Shown here in pieces: positions 34,045 to 45,309 of a stretch of DNA of 64,000 bases (positions are counted from its first letter, which is position 1; each line of letters begins with the position of its first letter). The DNA lies in assembly GCA_949825065.1 (NCBI GenBank), contig OX463841.1, forward strand, positions 23,572,916 to 23,636,915. Direction: 5' to 3'. Both the position numbers and the translations under genes were made by a program. The notes under the pieces were generated by a model that was not told the DNA's origin, made no database searches, and saw only the letters and a program-made list of their open reading frames with translations. The stretch is from Odontocerum albicorne. Taxonomy: Eukaryota > Arthropoda > Insecta > Trichoptera > Odontoceridae.

Positions 34045-35060
34045 AAATCTTGAACTGCTTTATTAACAATCATTAGGTTATGATTCATTAGATAAATTGT
34101 GAGAAATACCAAGAACTACCATAACAATTTATCAAAGGAATCTGGAACTGCTTTGTTAACAATCATTAATGATTATGATTCATTAGATAAATCGTGAGCA
34201 AGAACTACCATAACAATTTATCAAAGGAATCTGGAACTGCTTTGTTAACAATCATTAGATTATGATTCATTAGATAAATCGTGAGCAAGAACTACCATAA
34301 CAATTTATCAAAGGAATCTGGAACTGCTTTGTTAACAATCATTAGATTATGATTCATTAGATAAATCGTGAGCAAGAACTACCATAACAATTTATCAAAG
34401 GAATCTGGAACTGCTTTGTTAACAATCATTAGATTATGATTCATTAGATAAATCGTGAGCAAGAACTACCATAATAATTTATCAAAGGAATCTGGAACTG
34501 CTTTGTTAACAATCATTAGATTATGATTCATTAGATAAATCGTGAGCAAGAACTACCATAATAATTTATCAAAGGAATCTGGAACTGCTTTGTTAACAAT
34601 CATTAGATTATGATTCATTAGATAAATCGTGAGCAAGAACTACCATAACAATTTATCAAAGGAATCTGGAACTGCTTTGTTAACAATCATTAGATTATGA
34701 TTCATTAGATAAATCGTGAGCAAGAACTACCATAACAATTTATCAAAGGAATCTGGAACTGCTTTGTTAACAATCATTAGATTATGATTCATTAGATAAA
34801 TCGTGAGCAAGAACTACCATAACAATTTATCAAAGGAATCTGGAACTGCTTTTTTAACATCCTATAATTATTATTATTATGAACTTTTTATATAACTTAA
34901 TTGCATTATTGACATGTTATAATTGTTAGTATGAACTTATCATATAATTTATCAGAAAAATCTTGAACTGTTCTATAAACATGCTATAATTTTTATTATG
35001 AGCTTTTTATATAATATAATTTATCAGGGAAATCTGGAGCTGTTTTATTAGCATGATATA
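34045..35060. repeat. Minisatellite, 87-bp unit, about 9 copies plus diverged flanks
   Basis: Units (AATCTGGAACTGCTTTGTTA, TTATGATTCATTAGATAAAT, GAACTACCATAACAATTTAT) begin at 34139, 34228, 34315, 34402, 34489, 34576, 34663, 34750 and 34837, the last one partial. The first unit at 34045 and the segments 34850-35060 are diverged relatives (CTTGAACTGTTCTATAAAC), so the old array edges flank a homogenised core. Confidence 0.95.
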
Positions 35061-35130
35061 AACGTCACCCACGTGAAAAAGTAGAAAGTAAGGGGTCCCG
35101 CAGTTTGGTCTCGGAAATGGCGCTGTTTGC

Positions 35131-35197
35131 ATGGATTGATCACATTTGATCCATCAGCCCGCCGGGAACAGAGGGCTGATGGATGCCGCCCATCCAT
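35131..35197. repeat. Chain of mutually exclusive palindromes
   Basis: ATGGAT (35131-35136), ATCCAT (35149-35154), ATGGAT (35179-35184) and ATCCAT (35192-35197) alternate. The middle pair extends to a perfect 12-bp stem: ATCCATCAGCCC (35149-35160) with GGGCTGATGGAT (35173-35184), loop of 12. The last pair forms a competing 7-bp stem, ATGGATG/CATCCAT. Family unknown; possibly a non-autonomous element end. Confidence 0.8.
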
Positions 35198-36228
35198 TCC
35201 ATTGTGGCAGCTCCGTATCCACTCAGATGTTAACTGATTTGTCTAGTCAACTCTCGATACATGTTTATTTTATCATCGTTTTCAAACTAAAAAAATCTTC
35301 TTTACATCACAGGTCACTTTGCCTGTAAACTTTAAGTATTTTTTATTTTGAATATTCTCTTTGAGGTTAATATTATTATGTTTTCCTATATTTAAATGAC
35401 ATTATTTTAAGTATGTATGAAATAATTTAATTAAAAAAGCAATTATTCTTTAAATAAAACCAATATAAAAGTATTCTTCTCAGATTATTTATTATTAATA
35501 ACATTAGCACGCTTTTCAAGTAGTTTAAGGTTTCTCTGATAAATCATAATAAATATAGTTTTTAAGGCACGATTTTTTTCACTAAAACATGAACACACAT
35601 AAGCACAACATTTAATTCTAAACTACCCCATATTGGACAAAATATGTGATTAAAAAGTACCGTTTCATATTGAAGAATTATTTACAACCCATTTAACCTA
35701 TTTATTACTGACAAAATACCTTTCAATGAGGATAAATTTATTTGACCATTTATTTACATAAAGCTATTTCATAGCACCAGTTGCAGTTAATATTTTTGCT
35801 AGACATCAACGTCACGCAAGGGCATCGAAATTTTTAACTTAATTAAAAAAAGTTTTTCAAATAGTATCATTTTTGTATTATTATATATATTTACTTTATT
35901 ATTTTATGTACATTATGTATCTAAATTGTTAAACATATAATTAACGTGACACATGACGATTGCCTTAGGATTAGCGAGATCTCTATATTCATTAATAAAA
36001 TATACAAAAAATCAAATAATAAATTCATTAAAAAGGCTTTTAAGTAAAAAAAACTGGGTACAAAAAAAGCAAGGAAGCAACTGGGGCGTGGTGCTCACCA
36101 TTAAAAAAGAGTCGAAATACAATATATTATTATTTTTCTTCATATTTGTTAAATACATTACGTAAAAAACGAAATTTAACATTTTAATAAAATAATCAGT
36201 CTCTCTTTCACATTTTTTATAACAAATA
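35198..36228. other. AT-rich spacer
   Basis: Nothing recognised on either strand. Confidence 0.5.
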
Positions 36229-36645
36229 ATACGTTGTCCGGAAAGTAGTTTCGTATTTTTCGGATAGATGTTTGGACAAAAAAATTGTTGCAAACTTCAT
36301 TCCAAACGTACTTAAAAGGTCGGCCATTGTATGCAGTTGTTGGAGCGGTTTTTGGCGGCATTTTGAAGATTGAACATGTTCGGTGCTTGATGCTTTTTAA
36401 GTACCGCAAAGGAAAAACTGCGATACAAACAAAAAAAATGTACAGAATATGGCGTTAAAAAATTCGTTATAGCAATATGACACTCGAAGATGGTGTCCGC
36501 TCTGGAAGTCCGATTACCGTTGATGACGAACAAAACAATTTGACGAGGCTTTGATTGAGAATTAAAAGCTTTCTACCACACGAGAGATGTTTGAAACTAT
36601 CAAAACCACCGTCCATGATCATTTGGTGCAGTTTTGCATTTCAGT
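36229..36645 (+). pseudogene. Mariner relic 4, N-terminal transposase fragment
   Basis: A mariner-like end (GTCCGGAAAGTAGTTTCGTA, near 36237) precedes a frame IEHVRCLMLFKYRKGKTAIQ (about 36369 on). After a stop and a deletion comes MTLEDGVRSGSPITVDDEQ, matching the LED..RSGRP..VD motif between the two helix-turn-helix motifs of mariner transposases, and then traces of the second helix-turn-helix (KPPSMIIWCSF) in another frame. The catalytic domain and right end are gone. The helix sequence differs from the other three mariners, so it is a separate lineage. Confidence 0.65.
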
Positions 36646-37481
36646 TTGACCTTAAAATACGCAATTACATTCCGGACAAGCCAATAAAGCGAACAAAATA
36701 ACAATGGATATTTAAAAACAATACGATTTAACTCATATTACGAATCAAACCATTTGTTTGAAAGATTTGTTCACGAAATATATTTTTCCTTTATTAATTT
36801 TCCTTCATATTTTGCGTATTTATTGTATTGCTTAAGTGGTTGAAGATAATGTGATATAATGACTCGGCGAAATAGAGTGATAATATGATACTTTGTGCTT
36901 TCTCATCGTAATTAATGACCACAAAACTGTGAATAAAGTAGCTTAGGACACAAACTAAATGGCAGCTTTGTGATAGTGCTTTAATTGTTATCACTTTACA
37001 GAAATTACACGAATTAATTCGGCAGAATTAAATGTTATTCTTTTGGGTCGACATATTGTTATTTGGATTGAGAAATTTCCTTATAAATGATTATTTATGT
37101 TGTATTGTGATATAACTAAGTGAGGGTGAAAATGAATATTTTTTTTGTTATTGGCCATAAAAGTGAAACATTTGAATATTTTCACGACTGTTTTTCACTA
37201 TTTGAAAATTATTTAGGCAATGTTTTCGTGTTGTGTTGACTTTAATGATGGCCAACGTTACGAAGGTGTTGCAGTCTTCATCCTTAAGTTTATGTCGACT
37301 TTCGTTTAAGCCAACTTAACACGATAACAACTCCGATTTTTTTTTAAATATTTCGAGTAAAAGGTTTTTATAATTGAATTAGTTTTTAACGATAAAAGGA
37401 GACTGATACTTGATGCGAGACGTTTAAAGATGTGATAAAAGGGAACAATAGAAGGGGAAAATGTTTATTCAAGTATTTTAT
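36646..37481. other. AT-rich spacer
   Basis: Nothing recognised on either strand. Confidence 0.5.
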
Positions 37482-40050
37482 AAACTCGCAACTCTTCTTC
37501 TTCATGTGTCCTGCCGGGTCCCCCCGACGTTGACGATCACTTGGGAGAAACCTTGTCTGTCCTGGGCAGCACGGAACAGCTCCTCCACACCTCTCATCCC
37601 GGTCCATTCTCTAATGTTCCGAAGCCAGGAGTGCTGCCTTCTTCCAACTCCTCTACGACCCTCAATCTTCCCCTTTATGACAAGTTGTAGGATTGCATAC
37701 TTTTCACCTCTCATTATGTGGCCAAAATATGAAGTCTTACGGAGCTTGATTGTTGTGAACAATTCTCTCTGTGTATTTGCTCTACGCAATACTTCAACGT
37801 TGCTAATCATGTCAGTCCAGGATATTCTTAGCATCCTTCGGTGGATCCACATTTCAAAAGCCTCCAAGCGGTTAATGATATTAACTTTGAGGGTCCATGC
37901 CTCGACACCATAAAGCAAAACTGACCACACATAACACTTGATCATTCTCTGTCTGAGCTTCAAATTTATATTATCGTTGCAGAGAAGATTTTTCATTTTA
38001 TTAAAAGCTGCACGAGCTGCTTCTATTCTACATTTAATTTCTATATCGGGGTCCAGATTCTCAGTGATGATGCTGCCCAAGTACTTAAACTGCTTTACCC
38101 TTTCAATATTGACACCACCCAGCCGAAGATTTGCATCTGGATGACTTTCTCGACTGAAAATCATCAGCTTAGTTTTGTTGACATTAATGTTCAAACCATA
38201 ATGCTCACCGGTGGAACTGATCCTATCCAAAAGCTGTTGAAGGTCTTCTATACTATCTGCCAGTAGAACCGTGTCATCAGCATATCTAATGTTATTGATG
38301 ACTACACCGTTGACCTTGACGCCGATATCTATATCAGTCAGCGCCTGCTTGAAGACAAAGTCAGAGTACATGTTGAACAAAGTAGGTGAGAGTACACATC
38401 CTTGTCTAACTCCACGTTGAATGGGAATACTTTGTGAAGTGGTCCCATTTTCAAGTCTGATAACAGCGTTTTGGTCCCGGTACAGATTTTTAATCACTCT
38501 CACATCCTTATCATCTACATTACATCTTTGAAGCAATTTTATCAACTCTGTGTGTTTGACTCTGTCAAATGCTTTTTCATAATCAATAAAGCAACTATAA
38601 ACATTCTTTCTTTGATCATGGCATTTCTGGAGTAAAACATTTATTGCAGTCAACGCTTCGCGGGTACCAAAGCCATTTCTGAACCCAAACTGGGTATCAT
38701 CCAGGTCTTGCTCGCATTTCAGTCTTATTCTTGCATGTATAATCTTCAGAAATAGTTTAAGTATATGACTCATAAGGCTTATAAGACGATAGTCATTACA
38801 TTTTCTTGGGTTTGGTTTTTTGGGTATAGTAATAAATAATGATGTTAACCAATCTTGGGGGATAATCCCTGTGTCATATATATTGTTAAATAGTTTGAGT
38901 AAGCAGTCAACATTATTTTCATTAATCAGCTTGATAACCTCCATGGAGATTTCGTCAGGTCCACCTGCCTTTCTGGTCTTTGAATTTTTAATAGCATGTA
39001 ATAATTCCGATTTTAATATAGTAGGACCTTGATCACACTGTGGCATTTCAATGTCAATGCGAGAGTCTTTAAAGAGATTCTGAATATAATCTTCCCACTT
39101 CTTTTGAATGATTGAATCATCCAAAATTAGATTGTTTGAGTCATCTGTAAGGCATGATGGTCTCGGTTTACTATTAAGACCGGACAGTTCTTTTAGTTTC
39201 CTATGCAGATTAAATGCATCATGCATCTGGTCATACTGTTCTAACTCTTCGCATTGTTTTTTTATCCACTCTTCCTTGGCATTCCTGATCTCACGTTTTA
39301 TAATCCTTTGGAGGTTCCTGTATCCATCACTATTGCGATTCTTGGTACTAACTACCCTACGCTGTTCCATTAAGTTTAATATGTGGTCTGTCATCCATTG
39401 CTTCTTACGAGTCAGTTTTTCAGATTTCAAATGCTTCTTACTTATATCCTGTATTGTGTTTTTAAAAATTTTCCATTGTTCTTCAACTGTACCACTGTTG
39501 ACATTGTTAAGTTGTTGTAATTTATAATTCAGCTCGGATGACATTGTATCTTTGGTAAGTGGATCTTTCAGTTTCTCCGTGTTCAGTCCCGTTCTTTTGG
39601 CTTTCCTTGCAAGTACCCTTAACTTCAATCTGATGTCAATAACAAGTGGATTGTGATCCGATCCTATATCAGCACCAGGGTATGTTGTGGCACGTTTAAT
39701 ACTATTTCTGAAACGTTCTCCAATCAATGCATAGTCTATTTGGTTTCTGATAGGGTTGGGGATAGTTGGATTGTCCTGTGGGGATCTCCATGTGTAAAGT
39801 CTACGTTTAGGAAGTTTGTACCATGTGTTGACAACAACCATATTGTGTTCTTCACAGAACTCAAACATTCTGTCGCCTCTTTTATTGGAATCTCCTAGAC
39901 CATAATCTCCAACTAAATGCGAACGGCGACCTTGTCCTATTTTCGCATTAAAGTCTCCAATTATAATATTGATGTCATCACTCTTGGTTGATTTCAGAAT
40001 TTGTGCAATGCTTTCATAAAGTCTCTCAACTTCATCATCAAACTCGCAAC
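37482..40050 (-). mobile_element. RTE/BovB-like LINE, 5'-truncated, with 11-bp target duplication
   Basis: The element body is 37493-40039 on the minus strand. Identical AAACTCGCAAC copies at 37482-37492 and 40040-40050 are its target-site duplication. The 3' end carries a short GAA-rich tail directly after the stop codon, with almost no 3' UTR. The 5' end falls inside the endonuclease domain, the usual result of incomplete reverse transcription. Confidence 0.92.
37502..40039 (-). CDS. RTE/BovB-like endonuclease-reverse transcriptase, 5'-partial
   Basis: The frame is open without a break from the truncation point (40039) to the stop at 37502, about 845 codons; the first in-frame ATG is at 39868. 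The C-terminal part of the APE-type endonuclease has INIIIGDFNAKIG (about 39940-39975) and GSDHNPL (about 39650). The reverse transcriptase follows: FIDYEKAFDRVKH (about 38560), GVRQGCVLSPTLFN, NIRYADDTVLLAD (about 38280) with the YADD active site, and FKYLGSIIT. The C-terminal domain has FGHIMRGEKY and KGKIEGRRGVGRRQ, typical of the BovB/RTE group. It would copy its own RNA at nicked DNA, but the missing 5' end removes the promoter and part of the nuclease. The absence of any stop or frameshift suggests recent insertion. Confidence 0.92.
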   Translation of the reverse strand, partial: DDEVERLYESIAQILKSTKSDDINIIIGDFNAKIGQGRRSHLVGDYGLGDSNKRGDRMFEFCEEHNMVVVNTWYKLPKRRLYTWRSPQDNPTIPNPIRNQIDYALIGERFRNSIKRATTYPGADIGSDHNPLVIDIRLKLRVLARKAKRTGLNTEKLKDPLTKDTMSSELNYKLQQLNNVNSGTVEEQWKIFKNTIQDISKKHLKSEKLTRKKQWMTDHILNLMEQRRVVSTKNRNSDGYRNLQRIIKREIRNAKEEWIKKQCEELEQYDQMHDAFNLHRKLKELSGLNSKPRPSCLTDDSNNLILDDSIIQKKWEDYIQNLFKDSRIDIEMPQCDQGPTILKSELLHAIKNSKTRKAGGPDEISMEVIKLINENNVDCLLKLFNNIYDTGIIPQDWLTSLFITIPKKPNPRKCNDYRLISLMSHILKLFLKIIHARIRLKCEQDLDDTQFGFRNGFGTREALTAINVLLQKCHDQRKNVYSCFIDYEKAFDRVKHTELIKLLQRCNVDDKDVRVIKNLYRDQNAVIRLENGTTSQSIPIQRGVRQGCVLSPTLFNMYSDFVFKQALTDIDIGVKVNGVVINNIRYADDTVLLADSIEDLQQLLDRISSTGEHYGLNINVNKTKLMIFSRESHPDANLRLGGVNIERVKQFKYLGSIITENLDPDIEIKCRIEAARAAFNKMKNLLCNDNINLKLRQRMIKCYVWSVLLYGVEAWTLKVNIINRLEAFEMWIHRRMLRISWTDMISNVEVLRRANTQRELFTTIKLRKTSYFGHIMRGEKYAILQLVIKGKIEGRRGVGRRQHSWLRNIREWTGMRGVEELFRAAQDRQGFSQVIVNVGGTRQDT

Positions 40051-40423
40051 AGTAAAAAAAATTGAAAATTTGAAAAATAAATGTTTACTACCCTCAGTAA
40101 CGATATCCTCCCAAAAAACCAAATCAATTGTCACATAATTCATTGATCTACTTACAATAACGTGGCAGAACATAATTACAGTATTTCCAATCATACAAAA
40201 AATTGCAAATAAATATCTTTGTGTAACGTATTAATTTATCCAGAAACCCTGGACGCAGGTTGTGTTGTCAGGAGAATGTTTTATGTTTTATATAAATATA
40301 AAGATCAGATAACATATGATTTTCACTATAATGTCTGTAATTGATAGCTCCGTAATTAATAAATTTCATGTTATTTTTATCATTTAACCCTTCTTATTAT
40401 ATTCTTCAAAACATGTGCAAGGT
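40051..40423. other. AT-rich spacer
   Basis: Target DNA beyond the LINE insertion; nothing recognised. Confidence 0.5.
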
Positions 40424-40525
40424 TAAATTGTATATTGTACACTTGTAGGGTATGAGAAATTGTATATTGTACACTTGTAGGGTATGAGAAATTGTATATT
40501 GTACACTTGTAGGGAATGAGAAATT
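40424..40525. repeat. Minisatellite, 32-bp unit, 3 copies
   Basis: AAATTGTATATTGTACACTT followed by GTAGGGTATGAG, three times; the last has GGGAATGAG. Confidence 0.95.
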
Positions 40526-40709
40526 TTTGGATACATGACGAATGAACCAAATTGGTTGAGTGTTTATACACAGATAAGAGTTAACTTTTATGATTCAGTT
40601 TTTAACTGTGATTTTTTATGACTGTGAAGAAATTCGTTCCACATATTCAGAGAAAACAGAAAATACCAATTTTAATTTTATAAAAGTTAAATGAACATTA
40701 TGAGGATTT

Positions 40710-41080
40710 AAAGAAATAAAATTGGATTAGACTACAAAAAAGCTTTCGATAAGTTAAAACATGAAGCATTGGTAGACATTTGAAATATTATTGGTTTATA
40801 TAGTCAAAATATTTGCTTTTATGCTAATCTGTATTAGAATCAATTCAATGAAAATGTGATTATTTCTCAGAGTTCTAAAGAAATGCCACTTATTGCCGCT
40901 ATTCTTTGACACATACGAGTATTTAGAAACATTTTGACAGAAGCCAGAAATGAATGCAGTAATGACATTATCAGTAATTACCATGGTATTTGCAATATCC
41001 GATATACAGAGAATACTGTTTTATTGGCCGATAGTAAGCAACCCCTTTAAACATTATTAGAAAAATATATTGAAATAAGA
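40710..41080 (+). pseudogene. Decayed RTE-like reverse transcriptase fragment
   Basis: The frames give LDYKKAFDKLKHEALVDI (about 40730), NIIGLYSQNICFYANLY, then NIRYTENTVLLADSKQPL (about 40995). These parallel FIDYEKAFDRVKHTELIKLL and NIRYADDTVLLADSIEDL of the intact element at 37.5-40.0 kb. The active site YADD reads YTEN and there are several stops. This is an old relative of that element, in the opposite orientation. Confidence 0.7.
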
Positions 41081-41511
41081 TTAGATTAGCTTAATTCAGA
41101 CTTATTCTTATATCTTCTTAACTTTTTGCAGTATATTTCTTCTTCTTAATTCCATGTTCCATCGAAAGTAAGCGATCATCAAATACATTTTTGCTTTGAA
41201 AAAAAACAGCTATTATTGTAAAATATAATTCAACAATGCTTTCCTAAGCTCCCATTTCAAGCCAGTCACCCGTATCCCATAAAGTGTTCTTAAATGCACA
41301 CCGACCGCTCTCCAGGTCTCCAGAGAGGGAATGCAATCGCTCTTATTAAGTACTCGGGAACTAACTTGGCTATTTAGACACGTAAAAGTTCCGAAACATT
41401 TTCATTAGCTTGATTGATCTAAATCAAATAACTTTGTGCAAATACTGTAGAAGAATGTAAATTGTGAGTTTTTTTGTTTAATAGACATATTGTATTAAAT
41501 TTTCTTTAAAT
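41081..41511. other. Spacer
   Basis: Nothing recognised; a less AT-rich part at 41240-41360 has no identifiable frame. Confidence 0.5.
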
Positions 41512-41688
41512 ACAGTAAAAACTGGTGGACTTGTTTCCACATCGCATTTTTTTTCAATCAAATATATTGCAAAGCCTTATATGGAAAACTAGACTGTGCA
41601 TTGTTTTGTATTTTTGGTTTTATCGGGGATTAAACCCAAAATATCCAGACGTTCTCCGAACTAGGCCACGCAGATCAACGTGATTTGA
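41512..41688 (-). mobile_element. SINE A copy, minus strand
   Basis: The minus strand reads GCGTGGCCTAGTTCGGAGAA (box A), GGGTTTAATCCCCGATAA (box B), ATAAGGCTTTGCAATATATT and a tail ending CCACCAGTTTTTACTGTA. It lies head to head with the next copy, about 15 bp apart. Confidence 0.75.
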
Positions 41689-41699
41689 TAATTTACCAA

Positions 41700-41937
41700 A
41701 ATAAAGAGAGCCTTCTTGACCTAGTTGATAAGACGTCTGTCTTTTAACTCGGAGTTGCGGGTTTGCTTCTTGTTGGTGCCTTATTAAAAAAAAACGTTTC
41801 CAATCTGGTTTTTACTTAAATCTTGTTTAACATCTTTATGATTGACTGGAAGATATAATCACAAGACAACAAGCTAACTATTTTAGATCGTACTGTATAC
41901 TTCGAAAGTGTAATATAGTACAGAATAAAGTAAAAAT
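41700..41937 (+). mobile_element. SINE A copy, plus strand, head to head with its neighbour
   Basis: GACCTAGTTGATAAGACGTC (box A), GCGGGTTTGCTTCTTGTTGG (box B, decayed), CCAATCTGGTTTTTACTTAA, TTATGATTGACTGGAAGATA, then CGTACTGTATACTTCGAAAG and TGTAATATAGTA. Confidence 0.85.
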
Positions 41938-42009
41938 AATTAATAGCTAAGAATTGGGTAAGACGAATGAACAAAGACACGATTTTGGCTGATATAGTGC
42001 AAATAAAAG

Positions 42010-42215
42010 TTAAAGGCGAGATAAAGGAAGATCTAGGAAATTATGGATAGATTAAGCGAACGATATTTTGAAAGAAGGAAACGTAGAAAGAGAAATCATA
42101 GGATTTGTATGATAAGGTGTATGAATGTGGAAGAGATTAATGATGTGTGTCGAGATAGGAAAGTCTGGCGCTCTGTCCTCTCTACCTATCCCGACAGGAA
42201 AATGGCGTGATGGTC
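42010..42215 (+). pseudogene. LINE C-terminal relic
   Basis: The frame EIMDRLSERYFERRKRRKRN continues HRICMIRCMNVEEINDVC and RDRKVWRSVLSTYPDRKMA to a stop near 42207. The ending DR..WR..(L/V)S.YP is the usual C-terminus of a LINE group also seen decayed at about 48.1-48.3 and 54.1-54.5 kb. Confidence 0.6.
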
Positions 42216-43029
42216 TGGATGTTTGTGTATGTACAAACTGATGTATTTTCTTTCAGGTATATTTTAAATCAGGTAAGATGTCAATTATATTTTGCAAATA
42301 TACTCGTACGAGTACGTCCTTACTCAAGTCATAGGAAAGGATATTTTCTATTTCAAGAAAAATAGGAATGTGTTTCAACAGCCTTTGTATTCTAAGAATT
42401 GAAATTAATGTTTAATAGCAAACAGCAATCTCAACAAAACATAATCTTCAGAATAAAAAGAAAACGACTTCTCCATCAAACGAAACTCGCTCTTGTTACA
42501 ACTTTTGATTCTTGCAGAAGCGATATTTTATACAACTGGAGTTTCGTTTTTGTAGTGCCTATTATTGTTGTCTGGTCTCTCCAGAGGCATTATCCGTCTC
42601 CGGTGTCCGCTCCACTTCCTGTATTTCTCCATTCCCGGTAGAAAAATTACTTCCTCCCCCAAGAGTTGCTCTGCCGGGCGCACCTCTTATGGTGATTCAC
42701 CGGCTTCTCCTTTCTTCTCAGATGGGGAAAGTACAGCTTTATGGGTAAATTCTCATTCGATTGTGATTTGGTTTATTGACGACTTGTTTGATCGAGTGGA
42801 ATCAAACTTGTTTATTTGTACTCGTACTTAGTATAATTGATTTTCTTTACGGAAAAGAAAAAAGTAGGTTAAATAGTTTTTTAATACTTTCATGTTCATA
42901 CGAGTATCTGATACGAATATCTGGACTAAAATTCTAATTCTTACATCATTTAGAGAAACTGTGAGGTGTAAGCTAGTAATAAACAACATTATAATTAAAC
43001 AAGTGATGTATTTTAAAATACCTTAGAGT
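42216..43029. other. Spacer with a GC-richer patch
   Basis: The part at 42560-42760 is C/T-rich and GC-richer with three overlapping short frames, none recognisable. A TACTCGTACGAGTA pair sits at about 42300 and more motif copies at 42821 and 42898. Confidence 0.4.
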
Positions 43030-43550
43030 AGATATTAATAGCCACATTACTTGTATAATGAAATGACATGACAGATGAACAAAGCCTCTGCAATATTTCG
43101 ATGCTTTAAAGATGGAAAAGTAAGTACATTGTCACAGAAAGTAAAGTGAGGATCTATATAATATTTGTTAGACCTGTAATGACATATGCTTCTGAAATTA
43201 AAGCTGAAATTAAATATCACACGATTAAGTCACTACTTGGAACATCATAAATTAAGATTTTGCGATGTATAGTATGTGGAACACTCAGAGAGAATAAAGA
43301 ATAGAGAAATATGAAGAATGTGTGAAACTGAAAACATCGATGATTGAAAATAAGATGGGAAGACAGATAATACGTTATGGTGGGATTAAGTTTAAATAAT
43401 GGATGAGACCCGGATTCCCCGTATATTTTCGCATGGTAACTTCGTTGAAAGCCAACCACCAGGCAAACCCCCAAAGAGATGGAGTGATAGCTGCCAGTCC
43501 ATGTCCCAGGATTAATGAAGAAAAAAGCAGATCAAGAACCTTCTGCAAGA
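43030..43550 (+). pseudogene. LINE C-terminal relic
   Basis: Pieces in order: RPVMTYASEIKAE (about 43170), IKILRCIVCGTLREN (about 43255), TRIPRIFSHGNFVESQ and PPGKPPKRWSD (about 43410-43480). The pattern RP.MTYA.E..AE...LR...G.TLR...GRPPKRW is the standard C-terminal domain of RTE/R1-type LINE proteins. Stops and frameshifts separate the pieces. Confidence 0.65.
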
Positions 43551-43566
43551 AGATGAAAAATATGTA

Positions 43567-43615
43567 AATTCATCTGGCGGATTTATTGGTTTGTGGCAAT
43601 TTCTTACAATCATAA
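43567..43615 (-). mobile_element. SINE A or LINE tail fragment
   Basis: The minus strand gives GATTGTAAGAAATTGCCACA and AACCAATAAATCCGCCAGA, the conserved tail block only. Confidence 0.5.
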
Positions 43616-44135
43616 CGTATTATTTTAGCTATCCAAGAAAGTGTAAGGCGTAGCGTAGAGGATTGAATATTTAAGAATAGCGGACAATATTATTTATTTA
43701 ACGACAATATGACAAAAGGTAGACTTTAAATGAAATATATATGAGAGGATTGTATAGGGGCTAGAGACGAGAAATAATTTGAGATAAATATTGCTTTTTT
43801 ATTTTTCTTGAATCTTAGAAAAGACGTTTGTTTCACTTTGTGGTGTCGTGTTTATACATTTTTAATAAAATAAATAAATCAAATAGCTTTTATTTTGTAT
43901 TCATCGCTGTTTTACTTTGTAAACTTTATTAATGGTTTAAAAACATTGTTGGATACAAAATAAAAAATAAGCGTTTTATTTTTATAAAAAAATATATGCT
44001 TTTTTAGTTTAAAAAATATATATAGACACGGATCAAAATGAACCAGGAAGATCATTCCAAAGTTAAGCCGAGTGTACCATAAACGATTATGTGTAGAATG
44101 ATGTGTGATAATTTGAAATGCTAACGATTTTCCCA
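43616..44135. other. AT-rich spacer
   Basis: Nothing recognised on either strand. Confidence 0.5.
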
Positions 44136-44139
44136 TCTC

Positions 44140-44350
44140 TACATCAGAGAAAATGCATATAGAATTTTATCTTCAACAATACAACTCAGAATCCTCAGGT
44201 ACTTTGGCCATATTAGTAGACGGTTAGATATAAAGGGTATACTGACGATCTGAGGAAAAACAGAAGGATCCTGATCATGGGGTAGATCATCAACGTGATG
44301 GACAGACAGCTAACTATTACAGCTAACCAGTATGTAGTAGAAATGCCACT
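44140..44350 (+). pseudogene. LINE C-terminal relic
   Basis: The frame IQLRILRYFGHISRRLDIKG is followed by GKTEGS and WGRSS with stops. LRYFGHI.RR......GK.EG.R..GR is the C-terminal signature of RTE/BovB-like LINEs, as in FGHIMRGEKY...GKIEGRRGVGR of the intact copy. Confidence 0.6.
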
Positions 44351-45309
44351 GATTGTGAAGGATGGACATTTCCACAATCAAGTCCAATGATCCTCGACTG
44401 CTCTTTAAAGAGCATTATGAACATAAAGATCTGGGTAACAGTTCAGGTTCAGTAAGAATGTTGAATATTTTACGTGGATACAGAGGCCAGTTTAAATTGC
44501 TTAGCACTCTTAAGAGGGGGGTTGATGATTATGGTTTTGTGAACCTTTTTACCCATTATAATAATTATTAATGTTCCGGTTTTGAAATTTCTTTCATTTC
44601 CCTTTTATTAATTTAATAGCAAAACGCTCTTTATGTGATATTCTATTACGAAACAGCGCTATATAAGTAATCCATCTACTAAATATATCATTGCATATTA
44701 TGATTGAACAACAATCTTGAAATTTATGGGGACAAAAAGACCAATTATAATAATTTAACAAACCAGCCATTTTCACACTGTCCATTCGCTCCTCTTAATA
44801 TCCCGATCGTGTTTTTAATGTTTCGGGCGGGCATGTTTGAAGTTTTCCTCGGTCTGAGAAATAAAATACCAAATCCGATATTATCTCCGTGGGGCATTGC
44901 CTTCTGAAATCTAGAGGATGCCCTTTGATTCCTTGTAACTTCATTCGGTTTATCTCTTTAAAAAAAATCTTTTTTAACAAATATGAATGGGGATTTGGTT
45001 TTGACTTCGTTAAAAAAATTAAATCAATTCTTTGGAAAGTTTTCAATTATAATTATGCACATAAATTATTTCTTCAATTGAGATATTCGCTTTAAATTTC
45101 TTAATATACATTTTAAAAGAATTCCCGTGAAATGTAAATATGTTATTTATTGCTTTGTATTTTGATGAATTTATTTGAATTATTAGTTGCAATATATTAA
45201 ATATATGGAACGAATTCATATTGAAATTCCCATTGACTATTCTAAGCTGTTTAAATCAATGCCTAATACATGTGATGAGTACAATAGAAGACACAGTACA
45301 AAGTAGGAG
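44351..45309. other. Spacer
   Basis: Short overlapping frames, including one of 69 codons at 44362-44571, are not recognisable. The sequence runs into the 5' edge of the LINE at 45.3 kb. Confidence 0.4.

Noticed and set aside
37461..39898. Several plus-strand ORFs of 70-150 codons
   Set aside because: They are antisense shadows of the intact minus-strand RTE reading frame.
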